Shown here one piece after another: positions 27,285 through 35,759 of a stretch of 64,000 bases of DNA. Each line of letters begins with the position of its first letter. Within the stretch, counting starts at the first letter, position 1. This DNA comes from Alkalihalobacillus pseudalcaliphilus (lineage in GTDB: Bacteria; Bacillota; Bacilli; Bacillales; Bacillaceae_D). The DNA lies in NCBI RefSeq assembly GCF_028610675.1, contig NZ_JAQQWS010000011.1, forward strand, positions 1 through 64,000, given 5' to 3'. The notes beneath the pieces were generated by a model. The model ran no database searches. It had not been told where the DNA came from and saw only the letters and a list, made by a program, of their open reading frames with translations. The position numbers were made by a program, and so were the translations under genes.

Positions 27285-28088
27285 TCAGCTACCCCAAATT
27301 GCTTTATGATAAGCTATATTAAAGCCTGCTTTCTCCATATTATTTTGACTAATAGATATGCTCGCGGCTTGCCCAACAATTAAATGACAACCCTGCCTTA
27401 AAGCTTGTACCATTCTTTTCCGAATGAAAGCTGCGTGTATTCCTTTTCCTCGATACTCAGGTAAAGTCGCCGCTGCTGCAAGATTTGCAACTCCATCTTT
27501 TACAAACAAAACGGCAATTCCTACATCTACGCCACCTAGACTAGCCAAATAAAAAGACCAGCTTGGAAGCTCATGCAAAATTTGATTATTTTGAGCCACA
27601 CTATTTTTCAAGAAATCAGGCATTGCAAATGATTGTGTATATATGTCTGCAAAAATCGGAAATTCTTCTTCTTCAAGCGGCCTAATTGATAGATTTGCCA
27701 AATGATTCATCAAGGTATCTTCTATAACAAGTGGAGCATATAAACTCGTATGAAATCCTTTCTGATAAAAACCCTTTTGTGCTAAAAGTGAAAATAACTC
27801 TGGCGATGTTTGCCCAGGTGTTAACTCGAATTGCACTGGAATATTTAAGTCTCTATAGTGTTCTAATAGTTCATTAATGAATCGCTCATCTCCAGCCCTT
27901 AACCCTTTAACAGTGTTGAAAGAAGGCCCTGGGATATGTTTAACAGCAAAGGCATAAGCATGACCAAACCTCCGAATCGTTACGCCCATTGGATTATCTC
28001 GCATCGCCTTGATTGCTTCTAATCTGGATTTCATCATGTCAATTTCAATTGCTTCTATCTGTCTAACCGTTTCTATATTAACAACCAC
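27285..28088 (-). CDS. GNAT family N-acetyltransferase
   Basis: A 267-residue protein whose C-terminal third is a GNAT domain: VDVGIAVLFVKDGVANLAAAATLPEYRGKGIHAAFIRKRM includes the acetyl-CoA loop motif (Q/R-x-x-G-x-G/A, here YRGKGI). The N-terminal part (about 1-130) is likely a degenerate second GNAT-like domain. Start: GTG at 28088 with ATAGGAGG seven bases upstream; the TTG at 28106 overlaps that ribosome binding site and is unlikely. Substrate unknown. Confidence 0.8.
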   Translation of the reverse strand: MVVNIETVRQIEAIEIDMMKSRLEAIKAMRDNPMGVTIRRFGHAYAFAVKHIPGPSFNTVKGLRAGDERFINELLEHYRDLNIPVQFELTPGQTSPELFSLLAQKGFYQKGFHTSLYAPLVIEDTLMNHLANLSIRPLEEEEFPIFADIYTQSFAMPDFLKNSVAQNNQILHELPSWSFYLASLGGVDVGIAVLFVKDGVANLAAAATLPEYRGKGIHAAFIRKRMVQALRQGCHLIVGQAASISISQNNMEKAGFNIAYHKAIWGS

Positions 28089-28489
28089 TAGATTTCCTCC
28101 TATCAAAAGTTTACTAACAAACCATTCTATAGAAACGACTCATTCTCCTTTTCAACTTAGTATGATTCGAACATGTCCTTCCATAGATTGAATCGTAATC
28201 AGGGACACTCAATTCTCCAATATGTACTGAGTAAACTAAAGTCGATAGCTTTCACGTATATCCATTCACTCAGCATAAACTGTGAAAACTTCACCGTCTA
28301 TGTGTTGTGCTTCTCATTCTGATACATTATTCTTCCAAGTTGTTAGTGGAGGAGTGTACATAAGGCTTAGCCATATTCGTATTGTATAGAAGCTCATACT
28401 GATGCCAATATAGACATCCTACTCCTCATTTGAAAGAACGAGAAAATCCAAAGAAAGCCTTCACCATGGAGGTAAAGGTTTCTTGAATA
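28089..28489. other. Intergenic gap with a degenerate dispersed box
   Basis: No gene is seen. Around 28341-28392 the sequence TGTTAGTGGAGGAGTG ... GGCTTAGCCATATTCG looks like a decayed copy of the GTTGGTGGCGAAG box. The right end (28450-28486) forms an imperfect hairpin that may terminate the ehu operon. Confidence 0.4.
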
Positions 28490-29311
28490 CTATGAATGGA
28501 ATCTACTTAAGAATGACTGTAACCTCTCACTCTCAGGATTCACTAATACATCTTCTGGCTTACCGTATTCTTCAATTTTTCCTGAATGAAGGAAAAAGAT
28601 TCGGTCAGCAATATCACGTGCAAAATCGATTTCATGGGTAATTAAAATCATCGTTGTCTCACCATCTGCCGCGATATCTTTAATGACCTCAAGTACTTCT
28701 CCAACAAGTTCAGGATCAAGAGCTGCCGTCACCTCATCAAATAACAGCACCTTAGGATTCATGACGAGAGAACGAGCAATCGCAACACGCTGCTGCTGAC
28801 CACCTGAAAGCTGGGATGGATAAGCATCCACTTTGTCTCCTAAGCCAACTTTTTCTAGCATTTCCTTCGCCCGAGCTTCAGCTTCTTCCTTTTTTATCCC
28901 TAACACATTTATCGGAGCTACCGTACAGTTTTTCATGATCGTCATATGTGGAAACAAATTATACTGTTGGAAGACCATCCCAATCTTGCCTCTTACGTTT
29001 CGTAAATGCTTTTCATCGGCTGGTGATAGCGAACCATCAGGCTGTTCTTTATGCCATAAGTACTCACCATCTACTTCAATTGTACCTGAACTAGGTTCTT
29101 CAAGTGTCATTAACATCCGAATAATCGTTGTCTTACCTGACCCAGATGGTCCAATTAAAGCGATTTTTTCTCCTTGAGCAATATCTAAATCAAGGTTTTG
29201 TAAGACGGTTGTATCTCCGAATGATTTACTAACATTCTTATATCGAACGATCGGATTCTCAATCGTTTCTTCCGATTTTTTTTCTTCTTTATTCGTTAAT
29301 TGTTCACTCAT
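28490..29311 (-). CDS. ehuA: Ectoine/hydroxyectoine ABC transporter ATP-binding protein
   Basis: A 273-residue polar-amino-acid-type ABC ATPase: Walker A IGPSGSGKTT (about 54-63), Q-loop MVFQQYNLFP, signature LSGGQQQRVAIARSL, Walker B VLLFDEVTAALDPE, switch LITHEIDF. An N-terminal tail of about 20 charged residues precedes the domain. It energises the EhuCD permeases; overlap with ehuD is 4 bp (ATGA). The ectoine assignment comes from the binding protein EhuB and gene order B-C-D-A, which equals the rhizobial ehu operon. Confidence 0.85.
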   Translation of the reverse strand: MSEQLTNKEEKKSEETIENPIVRYKNVSKSFGDTTVLQNLDLDIAQGEKIALIGPSGSGKTTIIRMLMTLEEPSSGTIEVDGEYLWHKEQPDGSLSPADEKHLRNVRGKIGMVFQQYNLFPHMTIMKNCTVAPINVLGIKKEEAEARAKEMLEKVGLGDKVDAYPSQLSGGQQQRVAIARSLVMNPKVLLFDEVTAALDPELVGEVLEVIKDIAADGETTMILITHEIDFARDIADRIFFLHSGKIEEYGKPEDVLVNPESERLQSFLSRFHS

Positions 29312-29994
29312 GCTTTCACGCCCCTTTGTTGAACTGGACTATTTTTATCAACCTTACCAAATCTCTGCTCTAAATAACGGATAAATAAGGCTGAAGGATA
29401 ACTTAAGACAAGGAATAATAATCCGACAATAGTGATTGGCTCTACATAACGGAATGTTTGACCACCAATTGATTGAGCAACCTGTAACATTTCAACGACA
29501 AAAATCGCTGATAATAATGGCGTTTCTTTAAAAAGGACGATCAAATAATTTCCAAGCATTGGGATAACTGGTGGGATCGCTTGTGGTAAAATAACCTTTC
29601 TCCACGTCTGAGCATTAGTGAAGTTTAATGCCTTACTAGCTTCCCATTGACTTTGCGGAACCGCTTCAATCCCAGAACGATATATCTCAGAAATATACGT
29701 ACTGTAATGCAGACCTAACACAATTGCTCCTGTCTGAAATCCATTAAGATCGGTTGCATAATAAACAAAAAACAACTGAACTAAAGGTGGTGTCGCCCGA
29801 ACAAATTCGATGATTCCACCTGTTACCCACGAAATAATTTTAATTTTTGAACGTCGTAATAACGTCAGCAGCAAACCTATTGTTAAGGCAATAAAAAAGG
29901 CGATGAACGTCACACTAATCGTAACTCCAATGGCTCTGATAATATGTGGGAATACTTCAAATGCAAATTCCCAGTTCCAAGCATTTGTATTCAC
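29308..29994 (-). CDS. ehuD: Ectoine/hydroxyectoine ABC transporter permease EhuD
   Basis: A 228-residue inner-membrane permease with five to six helices and the ATPase-coupling EAA loop EASKALNFTNAQTWRKVILPQAIPPVIPMLGN. The N-terminal WNWEFAFEVFPHIIRAIGVTI matches the EhuD pattern known from ectoine importers. Start and stop overlap the neighbours by 4 bp each, showing a tightly coupled operon. Confidence 0.82.
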   Translation of the reverse strand: MNTNAWNWEFAFEVFPHIIRAIGVTISVTFIAFFIALTIGLLLTLLRRSKIKIISWVTGGIIEFVRATPPLVQLFFVYYATDLNGFQTGAIVLGLHYSTYISEIYRSGIEAVPQSQWEASKALNFTNAQTWRKVILPQAIPPVIPMLGNYLIVLFKETPLLSAIFVVEMLQVAQSIGGQTFRYVEPITIVGLLFLVLSYPSALFIRYLEQRFGKVDKNSPVQQRGVKA

Positions 29995-30662
29995 GTAGTA
30001 CTCACCCCTTTAGATGCTCGTTTCTCTAACCACCGTGATAAGAAAATAAGTGGTAAAGCTAGCAAGAAGTAGAGAATGAGTAAATAAGTAAAGATCTCCA
30101 CCTGTGAAGCCAAAGAAGTATTACTACTTCGTAACAATGTGGCACGGAATGTCATGTCCGATAATGAGATAATCGAGACGAGTGAAGTTCCTTTTAACAG
30201 TTCGATAGAGTTATTACCAAAGCCAGGAAGCATTAAACGAACGGCTTGTGGTAAAATAACGAACCTCAGTCGTTGCCATTTGCTCATATTTAAAGAAATC
30301 GCTGCTTCGGTTTGACTATGAGCAATGGATAAAACAGCGCCTCTCACAACTTCAGAAGCATAAGCCCCGTAGTTTAAACCTAATGCAAGACCACCAGCAA
30401 CAAATGTAGACATCGACAAACCTGGAAAAATTAACGGTAAGGCAAATACAAAGAAGAACATTTGTACAAGTAATGAAGTTCCTCGAAACAATTCAACAAA
30501 TGTTGTTGAAATAAACCGGATGATACCAACTTGTGATGTTCGTCCAAGTCCAGCAATAAAAGCAATCGTGTAAGCAATAACCGCACCTAATAAAAACACT
30601 TGAACGGTTACCTCTAATCCTCTTAATAGGACCGGAATAAAATAAGAAGCGTTGGAGAACAT
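29991..30662 (-). CDS. ehuC: Ectoine/hydroxyectoine ABC transporter permease EhuC
   Basis: A 223-residue permease paired with EhuD; EAA loop EAAISLNMSKWQRLRFVILPQAVRLMLPGFGN (about 134-165). The start lies 133 bp after the ehuB stop, behind a hairpin that can reduce read-through. ATG start with AGAGGTGAAAGG upstream. Confidence 0.82.
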   Translation of the reverse strand: MFSNASYFIPVLLRGLEVTVQVFLLGAVIAYTIAFIAGLGRTSQVGIIRFISTTFVELFRGTSLLVQMFFFVFALPLIFPGLSMSTFVAGGLALGLNYGAYASEVVRGAVLSIAHSQTEAAISLNMSKWQRLRFVILPQAVRLMLPGFGNNSIELLKGTSLVSIISLSDMTFRATLLRSSNTSLASQVEIFTYLLILYFLLALPLIFLSRWLEKRASKGVSTT

Positions 30663-30726
30663 CCTTTCACCTCTCTTCTTTTAATATGTAAATCCATTGC
30701 ATCTTCTAGAATATTACTTCGAATAG

Positions 30727-30772
30727 AAAAAAAGCATGGCGGAAGCCTCTACGAAACAACACACCATGCCAT
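30727..30772 (-). terminator. Hairpin between ehuB and ehuC
   Basis: GCATGG and CCATGC arms over a long loop, followed on the minus strand by TTTTTTTC. It sits after the binding-protein gene, a position where partial termination keeps binding protein in excess over permease. Confidence 0.55.
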
Positions 30773-30794
30773 CCATCACTATTTCTTGTTTGAA

Positions 30795-31649
30795 TTAAGC
30801 ATTACAACGGTCTTCTGTCGTTACATCACCAGTTGGTACGTTATCCTCACCAAATCCAAATTCAGAAATAATTTCTAATAACTCACCAGAATCAATTAAC
30901 TCTTGTAAATGTTCATTATACTCATCACGTAATTCTCTACCCTCATCGGAATCAGCAAATACAGCAGCACCATATGCTACAGCTGGTTCCCCATCAATAA
31001 CAGGTTGCGTGAAAGGCTCTACTCTTTCAATCGCATCAAGATTGGCAGATTCTAATGCCGCAGATAAACTCGCATCCGTCATCACGGTTGCATCCACATT
31101 ACCAGATTCTAAAGCAGCAATATTATCAGCAATCGAATCAGCTGTAATAATTCGACTTTCATCCATACCTAATTGCTTTAACATTTCAATCTGATTAGCA
31201 GCTGACATAATAGAAACAGTTAAATCTTCAGCAGCAACAAGATCTTCATAGCTTTGAAGATTATGCGGGTTCCCTGCTGCTACGGCCATTCCTTCACCGT
31301 AAACTAATTCAACATTTGCAAATTCAGCTTGCTCACAACGCTCTGGACGAATATCCATCCCCGCTGTTACAACATCATAGTTTCCTGCATTTAATCCAGG
31401 TAATAATGAGTTCCAATCCGTAATTTCACCTGTTACATCCTCGTAACCCATACTTTGGAACACAGCCCTTGCAATCTCGGCATTTGCCCCCGTTACTTCA
31501 TCTGTCGCTAAATCAACATAGCCATAAGGCTCTTCATTTGCGACCCCTACAGTAATCGTGTCACCTGATCCACTTGCCCCGGAACCACCACAAGCTGCTA
31601 ATAAAACAAGCAGACCAGCTAACAAGATTCCAAACGTCAATCTTTTCAT
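30795..31649 (-). CDS. ehuB: Ectoine/hydroxyectoine-binding lipoprotein
   Basis: A 284-residue family 3 solute-binding lipoprotein. Signal peptide with lipobox LLAAC (Cys20), a Ser/Gly linker, then the two-lobed domain. The GMDIRPERCEQ block, EPFTQPVIDGEPAVAYG and the C-terminal GDVTTEDRC closely follow EhuB, the ectoine and hydroxyectoine receptor of Sinorhizobium, rather than generic amino-acid binders. It is the first gene of ehuBCDA. Ectoine may serve as osmoprotectant or, as in rhizobia, as nutrient; no catabolic genes are present here. Confidence 0.85.
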   Translation of the reverse strand: MKRLTFGILLAGLLVLLAACGGSGASGSGDTITVGVANEEPYGYVDLATDEVTGANAEIARAVFQSMGYEDVTGEITDWNSLLPGLNAGNYDVVTAGMDIRPERCEQAEFANVELVYGEGMAVAAGNPHNLQSYEDLVAAEDLTVSIMSAANQIEMLKQLGMDESRIITADSIADNIAALESGNVDATVMTDASLSAALESANLDAIERVEPFTQPVIDGEPAVAYGAAVFADSDEGRELRDEYNEHLQELIDSGELLEIISEFGFGEDNVPTGDVTTEDRCNA

Positions 31650-31689
31650 GAATTGATCCTCCTCGTATTCTATCTATTTATTTATAAGT

Positions 31690-31719
31690 AATATCCAAAT
31701 AAGTAATAAAAAGGATATT
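31690..31719 (-). promoter_or_regulatory. Inverted repeat upstream of ehuB, candidate operator
   Basis: AATATCC and GGATATT are perfect 7-bp half sites 16 bases apart, 40-70 bp upstream of the ehuB start. The spacing is compatible with a dimeric regulator. No regulator is encoded next door. Confidence 0.35.
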
Positions 31720-32214
31720 AACATTATAACTCTTTAGAAGTTCCAACTAAGGAGTTCCTTGTTAGACAACTTATGTAACTTACAATTGGTGTATGTTAAA
31801 AACACACTATTTGGTTGATTTTACTTAGTTCAATCTCATCTCCAGTCATGATTCAAGCAATTATTTTTTAATAAAAAGACTTTTTGACAAACGTCAATAT
31901 TTATAACTACCACGAATGAAAGATCTTTAAACTAAAAATCTAGTCAAAAATAACTAAATTGCTTGTAGATTCTTTTAAATTACTTCACATATTAAATCAT
32001 AATCGAAACAAGATTTGCACTCAAACCCAGTATCTTTGTCTATTATCTCATTCTTTTTAATAATCTAGCTTCAGATACTCTGAAATAACTCAGCTAACTA
32101 AATACTAGCTACACCTCTCAGATCATCATCGATCCGAATAAATTATCTGACAATTAACAGAGGATGCAATCAAAAAGTCCTAAATATTTTACAATTTGGA
32201 TATAGATGTTATTC
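31720..32214. other. AT-rich upstream region, nothing recognised
   Basis: It has stops in all frames and no hairpin, RNA motif or repeat that I can support. It separates ehuB from array D. Confidence 0.5.
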
Positions 32215-32760
32215 CCGCACGGAAATTCGATTTCTCTCGCTTATTGGCTCGCAACCTAGGATTCAATATTTCCACGGGGTTTCGTGCGCTTTTTTCACGA
32301 GCAACCCCACGATTCTCCGTTTGCTCGGGGTTACTCCCACTTTTTTCACCAGCAACCCCACGATTCTCCGTTTGCTCGGGGTTACTCCCACTTTTTTCAC
32401 CAGCAACCCCGTGATTCTCCGTTTCCTCGGGGTTACTCTCCCTTTTTTCACCAGCAACCCCGTGATTCTCCGTTTCCTCGGGGTTACTCTCCCTTTTTTC
32501 ACAAGCAACCCCGCGATTCTCCGTTTCCTCGGGGTTACTCTCCCTTTTTTCACCAGCAACCCCACGATTCTCCGTTTGCTCGGGGTTACTCCCACTTTTT
32601 TCACGAGCAACCCCGCGATTCTCCGTTTGCTCGGGGTTACTCCCGCTTTTTTCATGAGCAACCCCGCGATTCTCCGTTTGCTCGGGGTTACTCCCGCTTT
32701 TTTCATGAGCAACACCGCGATTCTCCGTTTCCTCGGGGTTACTCTCTTTTTATCAGCGTG
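32215..32760. repeat. 51-bp tandem repeat, array D
   Basis: Nine units contain CTCGGGGTTACTC at a 51-bp period; the full unit reads CACGATTCTCCGTTTGCTCG, GGGTTACTCCCACTTTTTTC, ACCAGCAACCC. Two subtypes alternate in blocks: TTTGCTCGG...TCCCAC/GC and TTTCCTCGG...TCTCCC. A degenerate unit precedes at 32215-32300. Three long frames (up to 185 codons) cross it because 51 is a multiple of three; they lack starts with ribosome sites and are not taken as genes. It equals array C inverted. Confidence 0.93.
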
Positions 32761-32810
32761 CAACGCTTAACATTTCTATGCACCCTATATATGCACAACT
32801 TTATAATTGC

Positions 32811-32856
32811 AAAAAAGCTTCCTTACGATACCGAATGGTAAGGTAAGAAAGCTTTT
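32811..32856 (-). terminator. Terminator of pepA
   Basis: AAAAGCTTTCTTACC pairs with GGTATCGTAAGGAAGCTTTT (one bulge), followed by T on the minus strand. It separates pepA from array D. Confidence 0.8.
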
Positions 32857-32867
32857 CATTTATGTTT

Positions 32868-34349
32868 TTATTTAACTAAATGTGCTAATGTACGGGCCAT
32901 AACGCCTGTTCCACCTGGTTGTCCTGTGGATGTTTTCTTGCTAGTCCAAGCAGTTCCGGCAATATCAAGATGTACCCATGGTGTATCCTCTGCAAATTCA
33001 CCAATGAATAAACCAGCTGTGATACTACCACCTAAGCGGCCAGGTGCATTATTAAGATCAGCTACGTCACTTGATTTCAATAAATCATGGTAAGGTTTAT
33101 GCGTTGGGAATGCCCATACTGGTTCTCTTGAGCGTTCACTTGCCTCTTCTACTTTTGCATACCACTCTTTATTATTATGAACTACACCTGTCGTTGAATT
33201 TCCTAATGCTATAAGAACAGCACCAGTCAACGTTGCGACATCAACTAAATAATTGGCACCCAGTTGCTTCGCATAGGCAACGCCATCGGCTAAAATTAAA
33301 CGACCCTCTGCATCTGTATTACGGACTTCGATCGTTTTACCACTCATCGCACGGATCACATCACCCGGCTTTAAGGCAGAACCATTAATTAAGTTTTCAC
33401 TTGAAGGGATTACAGCTAGGATATTACGATCCGGTTTTATTTGACCGATAATTTCCATAGCTCCTAACACTGCTGCGGCTCCACCCATATCCATCTTCAT
33501 TTCATGCATATTAAGCCCAGGTTTTAAAGAAATACCACCTGCATCAAAAGTTAATCCTTTTCCTACAAAACCAACAACATCTTCCCATTTCTCTTTTGCT
33601 TGGTACTTGAGGACAATCATTTTAGGAGGCTGATCTGTACCTTGAGCAACCGCTAATAATGCACCCATGCCAAGCTTCTCCATGTCTTCTCTTTCTAGAA
33701 CATCAAATTCAAAACCATGCTTATCTGCTACCTTTTTTGCTTCTTCAGCTAAAATAGTAGGTGTCAGCATATTACCAGGTATATTTACAAGTTTTCTTGA
33801 AAGGTTTGTTCCCTCACCAAAAGCACGACCACCTAACGCAGCCTTTTCCCATTCTTCATCTGCTTTTTCTCCAACTAACGTAACCGCTTCTAACGAGAAT
33901 TGTTTTTCGTTTGTTTTCTCTTTATACGTGTCTACCACATAACTAGCAAGCTCGACTGACTCTGAAATAATATGAACAATTTCATTTGTTTCTGTATTTG
34001 CAATTGAAAAACTGTCTACATCAATAGCTAATTGTGCAAGTTTTCCTTTTTTAGCTTCGCGCACAACTTGTCCGATAATATTTTGTAAATCATCTAATGA
34101 GAAATCTGCTTGTTTCCCCAATCCGATTGTATAAAGCACCTGAGCAGATGATTTTCCAAAAGTAAATACCTTAGTAAGTTCGCCTTTTTTCGTATGTAAT
34201 TGTTTTAACTTTTTTAACTCTGAAACTTGGCCATCTAGCTCTTGGTCCACATTTTGTAATAAAGGAGGAAATTCTCCCTTTTCATGAATCCCGACAATGA
34301 GGGCATCATAAGATTGTCCTTTTTTTAATTCTTTAGAAATTGTATACAT
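32868..34349 (-). CDS. pepA: Leucyl aminopeptidase (M17 family)
   Basis: A 493-residue cytosolic metallo-aminopeptidase. The catalytic C-terminal domain shows VGKGLTFDAGGISLKP (about 266-281) and the family signature NTDAEGRL (about 344-351), with metal-binding residues K, D, D, D, E in place. The N-terminal macro-like domain spans about 1-160. Two ATGs adjoin; AAAGGAG favours the second (34349). B. subtilis PepA (YuiE) occupies the same place between yuiF and yuiD. Confidence 0.96.
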   Translation of the reverse strand: MYTISKELKKGQSYDALIVGIHEKGEFPPLLQNVDQELDGQVSELKKLKQLHTKKGELTKVFTFGKSSAQVLYTIGLGKQADFSLDDLQNIIGQVVREAKKGKLAQLAIDVDSFSIANTETNEIVHIISESVELASYVVDTYKEKTNEKQFSLEAVTLVGEKADEEWEKAALGGRAFGEGTNLSRKLVNIPGNMLTPTILAEEAKKVADKHGFEFDVLEREDMEKLGMGALLAVAQGTDQPPKMIVLKYQAKEKWEDVVGFVGKGLTFDAGGISLKPGLNMHEMKMDMGGAAAVLGAMEIIGQIKPDRNILAVIPSSENLINGSALKPGDVIRAMSGKTIEVRNTDAEGRLILADGVAYAKQLGANYLVDVATLTGAVLIALGNSTTGVVHNNKEWYAKVEEASERSREPVWAFPTHKPYHDLLKSSDVADLNNAPGRLGGSITAGLFIGEFAEDTPWVHLDIAGTAWTSKKTSTGQPGGTGVMARTLAHLVK

Positions 34350-34506
34350 CATTTCAGCTCCTTTTACTTATCTAAAAATATTATACATTCTTTCGACTTA
34401 CGAAAGAAAGACTTTCTTTAAATAAGCCAGATTATTTGTTCTTTTGTATGAAAGTTACTTTTGGGAGATAGTTTGTGCCGTAAAGTTAGCTCATCATCCA
34501 TCTTGC

Positions 34507-34656
34507 GATCAATGACCTTAGCAGGACAGTGCTCCCTGTTTGTTCAGGCCGACTCCTAATGGAGATCGAGTTATAAACGGGCCAACAGTTTGAACAGTCG
34601 CCAATACTTTCATCTTTGTTGGTGGCGAAGTGAACCGTCTTCGCCATGTGGGTTTT
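34507..34656 (+). repeat. Composite dispersed repeat with palindromic box, copy 3
   Basis: The part 34606-34656 is the best box copy: 51 bp from ACTTTCAT to ATGAAAGT (perfect 8-bp terminal inverted repeats) around TGGCGAAG/CTTCGCCA arms. The flank 34507-34605 (GACCTTAGCAGGACAG, GGAGCACTG-like and CCAACAGTTTGAACAGTCGC blocks) matches 51282-51400 in inverted orientation, so the whole unit of about 150 bp is duplicated. Confidence 0.75.
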
Positions 34657-34689
34657 GTATGAAAGTGATGCTGATAATTATGTGCGGAA

Positions 34690-34850
34690 TTCTAATTGTC
34701 GCTACTGAAAATCATGCTTTGCGTCCTGTAGAGTGGTGCTAAGCTAATTGGTGCAGCTGCCAACGGATCGCAGCTCTACTACTTTGTCTCTTGGGAGTCT
34801 TCGCATGACTCGCCCTCTTGTGGTGGGCTAACTCTACAAACAGCATCAAT
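34690..34850 (-). repeat. GC-rich dispersed repeat, copy 2 (degenerate, inverted)
   Basis: On the minus strand: GCGAAGACTCCC, AAAGTAGTAGAGCTGCGATC, GGACGCAAAGCATGATTTTC, AGTAGCGACAATT, in the same order as in the copy at 21715-21868. Confidence 0.6.
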
Positions 34851-34884
34851 ATTTACTAAAACCTCAAAGTAAAAAAATAAGTTG

Positions 34885-35010
34885 AACGGTTTTGAGGATT
34901 CTTACACTCTGCTGTAGCCCCATCAATTTTTGGGAGATAGCTCGCTCACAAATAGCCACCAACAACAAAAAAAGAGAGAGCAGTTACTCACCAGCATCAG
35001 CTCTAACTTT
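34885..35010 (+). repeat. Dispersed module with CGGTTTTGAGGAT, copy 1
   Basis: CGGTTTTGAGGATTCTTACA, CTGTAGCCCC, TTTTTGGGAGATAGCTCGC and AGCCACCAACAACAAAAAAAG occur in this order and again near 36573 and 46095. The gap from 34350 to 35216 consists largely of such modules and holds no gene; the 66-codon frame at 34930 is inside them. Confidence 0.6.
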
Positions 35011-35149
35011 CATACAGAACGAAGTGCCTTAGACAAGAACAAATCCACTCATCTAGACAGAAAACATACCCTCTTACATTCAAAGATTGATGCCTTAATT
35101 AGACTTGGTATTTGTCTTACTACCCGTTAATGCGGTGCAAAAAAGAGTG

Positions 35150-35158
35150 TGTTATAAT
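35150..35158 (+). promoter_or_regulatory. Extended -10 promoter element of yuiD
   Basis: TGTTATAAT is an extended -10 (TGn-TATAAT) about 60 bp upstream of yuiD. No good -35 is seen. Confidence 0.5.
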
Positions 35159-35216
35159 GGACACATCTCAAAGAGAGTTTATGTTCAGTCATTCAGAAAG
35201 GAAGATTAAATGACAT

Positions 35217-35693
35217 ATGGAAATCTTACATAACTTCCCCTTATGGGCAGCTTTATTTGCTATTTTCTTTGCTCAGTTTATTAAAATTCCATTAGCGTAT
35301 ATCGCAACGAGAAAGTTTGACTGGACTTTATTTACAAGTACCGGTGGAATGCCAAGCTCACACTCAGCCGCAGTAACAGCATTAACCACAGCTGTTGCAC
35401 TTGAGTTCGGTCTAGGCTCAACGATATTTGCTGTCTGTGCTATTTTTGGTATCATTGTTATGTTTGATGCAACTGGTGTGAGACGCCACGCAGGTTATCA
35501 TGCTACCGTATTAAATCAGCTTGTTGCGGATTTTAATAAGTTGGTCGGAGAGTTTAAAAGCTGGCCTAAGAAAGAAGAAGACGAGAAAAGAAAAGAATTA
35601 AAAGAATTACTAGGTCATCAACCAATTGAGGTTTTCTTTGGAGGGCTACTCGGAATTTTGCTAACCTTATTACTCGACTTTTTCATTCATTAA
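35217..35693 (+). CDS. yuiD: YuiD, divergent PAP2 family protein (DUF212)
   Basis: A 158-residue membrane protein equal in length to B. subtilis YuiD. The conserved STGGMPSSHSAAVTAL (about 41-56) and ATGVRRHAGYHA (about 84-95) carry the residues of the acid-phosphatase-like signature, and LLGHQPIEVFFGGLLGI is typical of the family. Four to five helices. Substrate unknown. Confidence 0.92.
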   Translation: MEILHNFPLWAALFAIFFAQFIKIPLAYIATRKFDWTLFTSTGGMPSSHSAAVTALTTAVALEFGLGSTIFAVCAIFGIIVMFDATGVRRHAGYHATVLNQLVADFNKLVGEFKSWPKKEEDEKRKELKELLGHQPIEVFFGGLLGILLTLLLDFFIH

Positions 35694-35698
35694 TCAAT

Positions 35699-35746
35699 AA
35701 AAAGCTATCGATAAGTGCTTATATAAGCACTTGCCGATAGCTTTTG
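35699..35746. terminator. Bidirectional terminator between yuiD and yuiC
   Basis: AAAAGCTATCG and CGATAGCTTTT enclose a second AAGTGCTTAT/ATAAGCACTT stem, with A/T runs on both sides. Confidence 0.85.
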
Positions 35747-35759
35747 TTATAGATAAGTT

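Noticed and set aside
32263..32841. Three long open frames (149-185 codons) across array D, and a 95-codon frame across array C
   Set aside because: They arise because the repeat period is a multiple of three and the unit lacks stops in several frames; none has a ribosome site, and frames on both strands are equally open.
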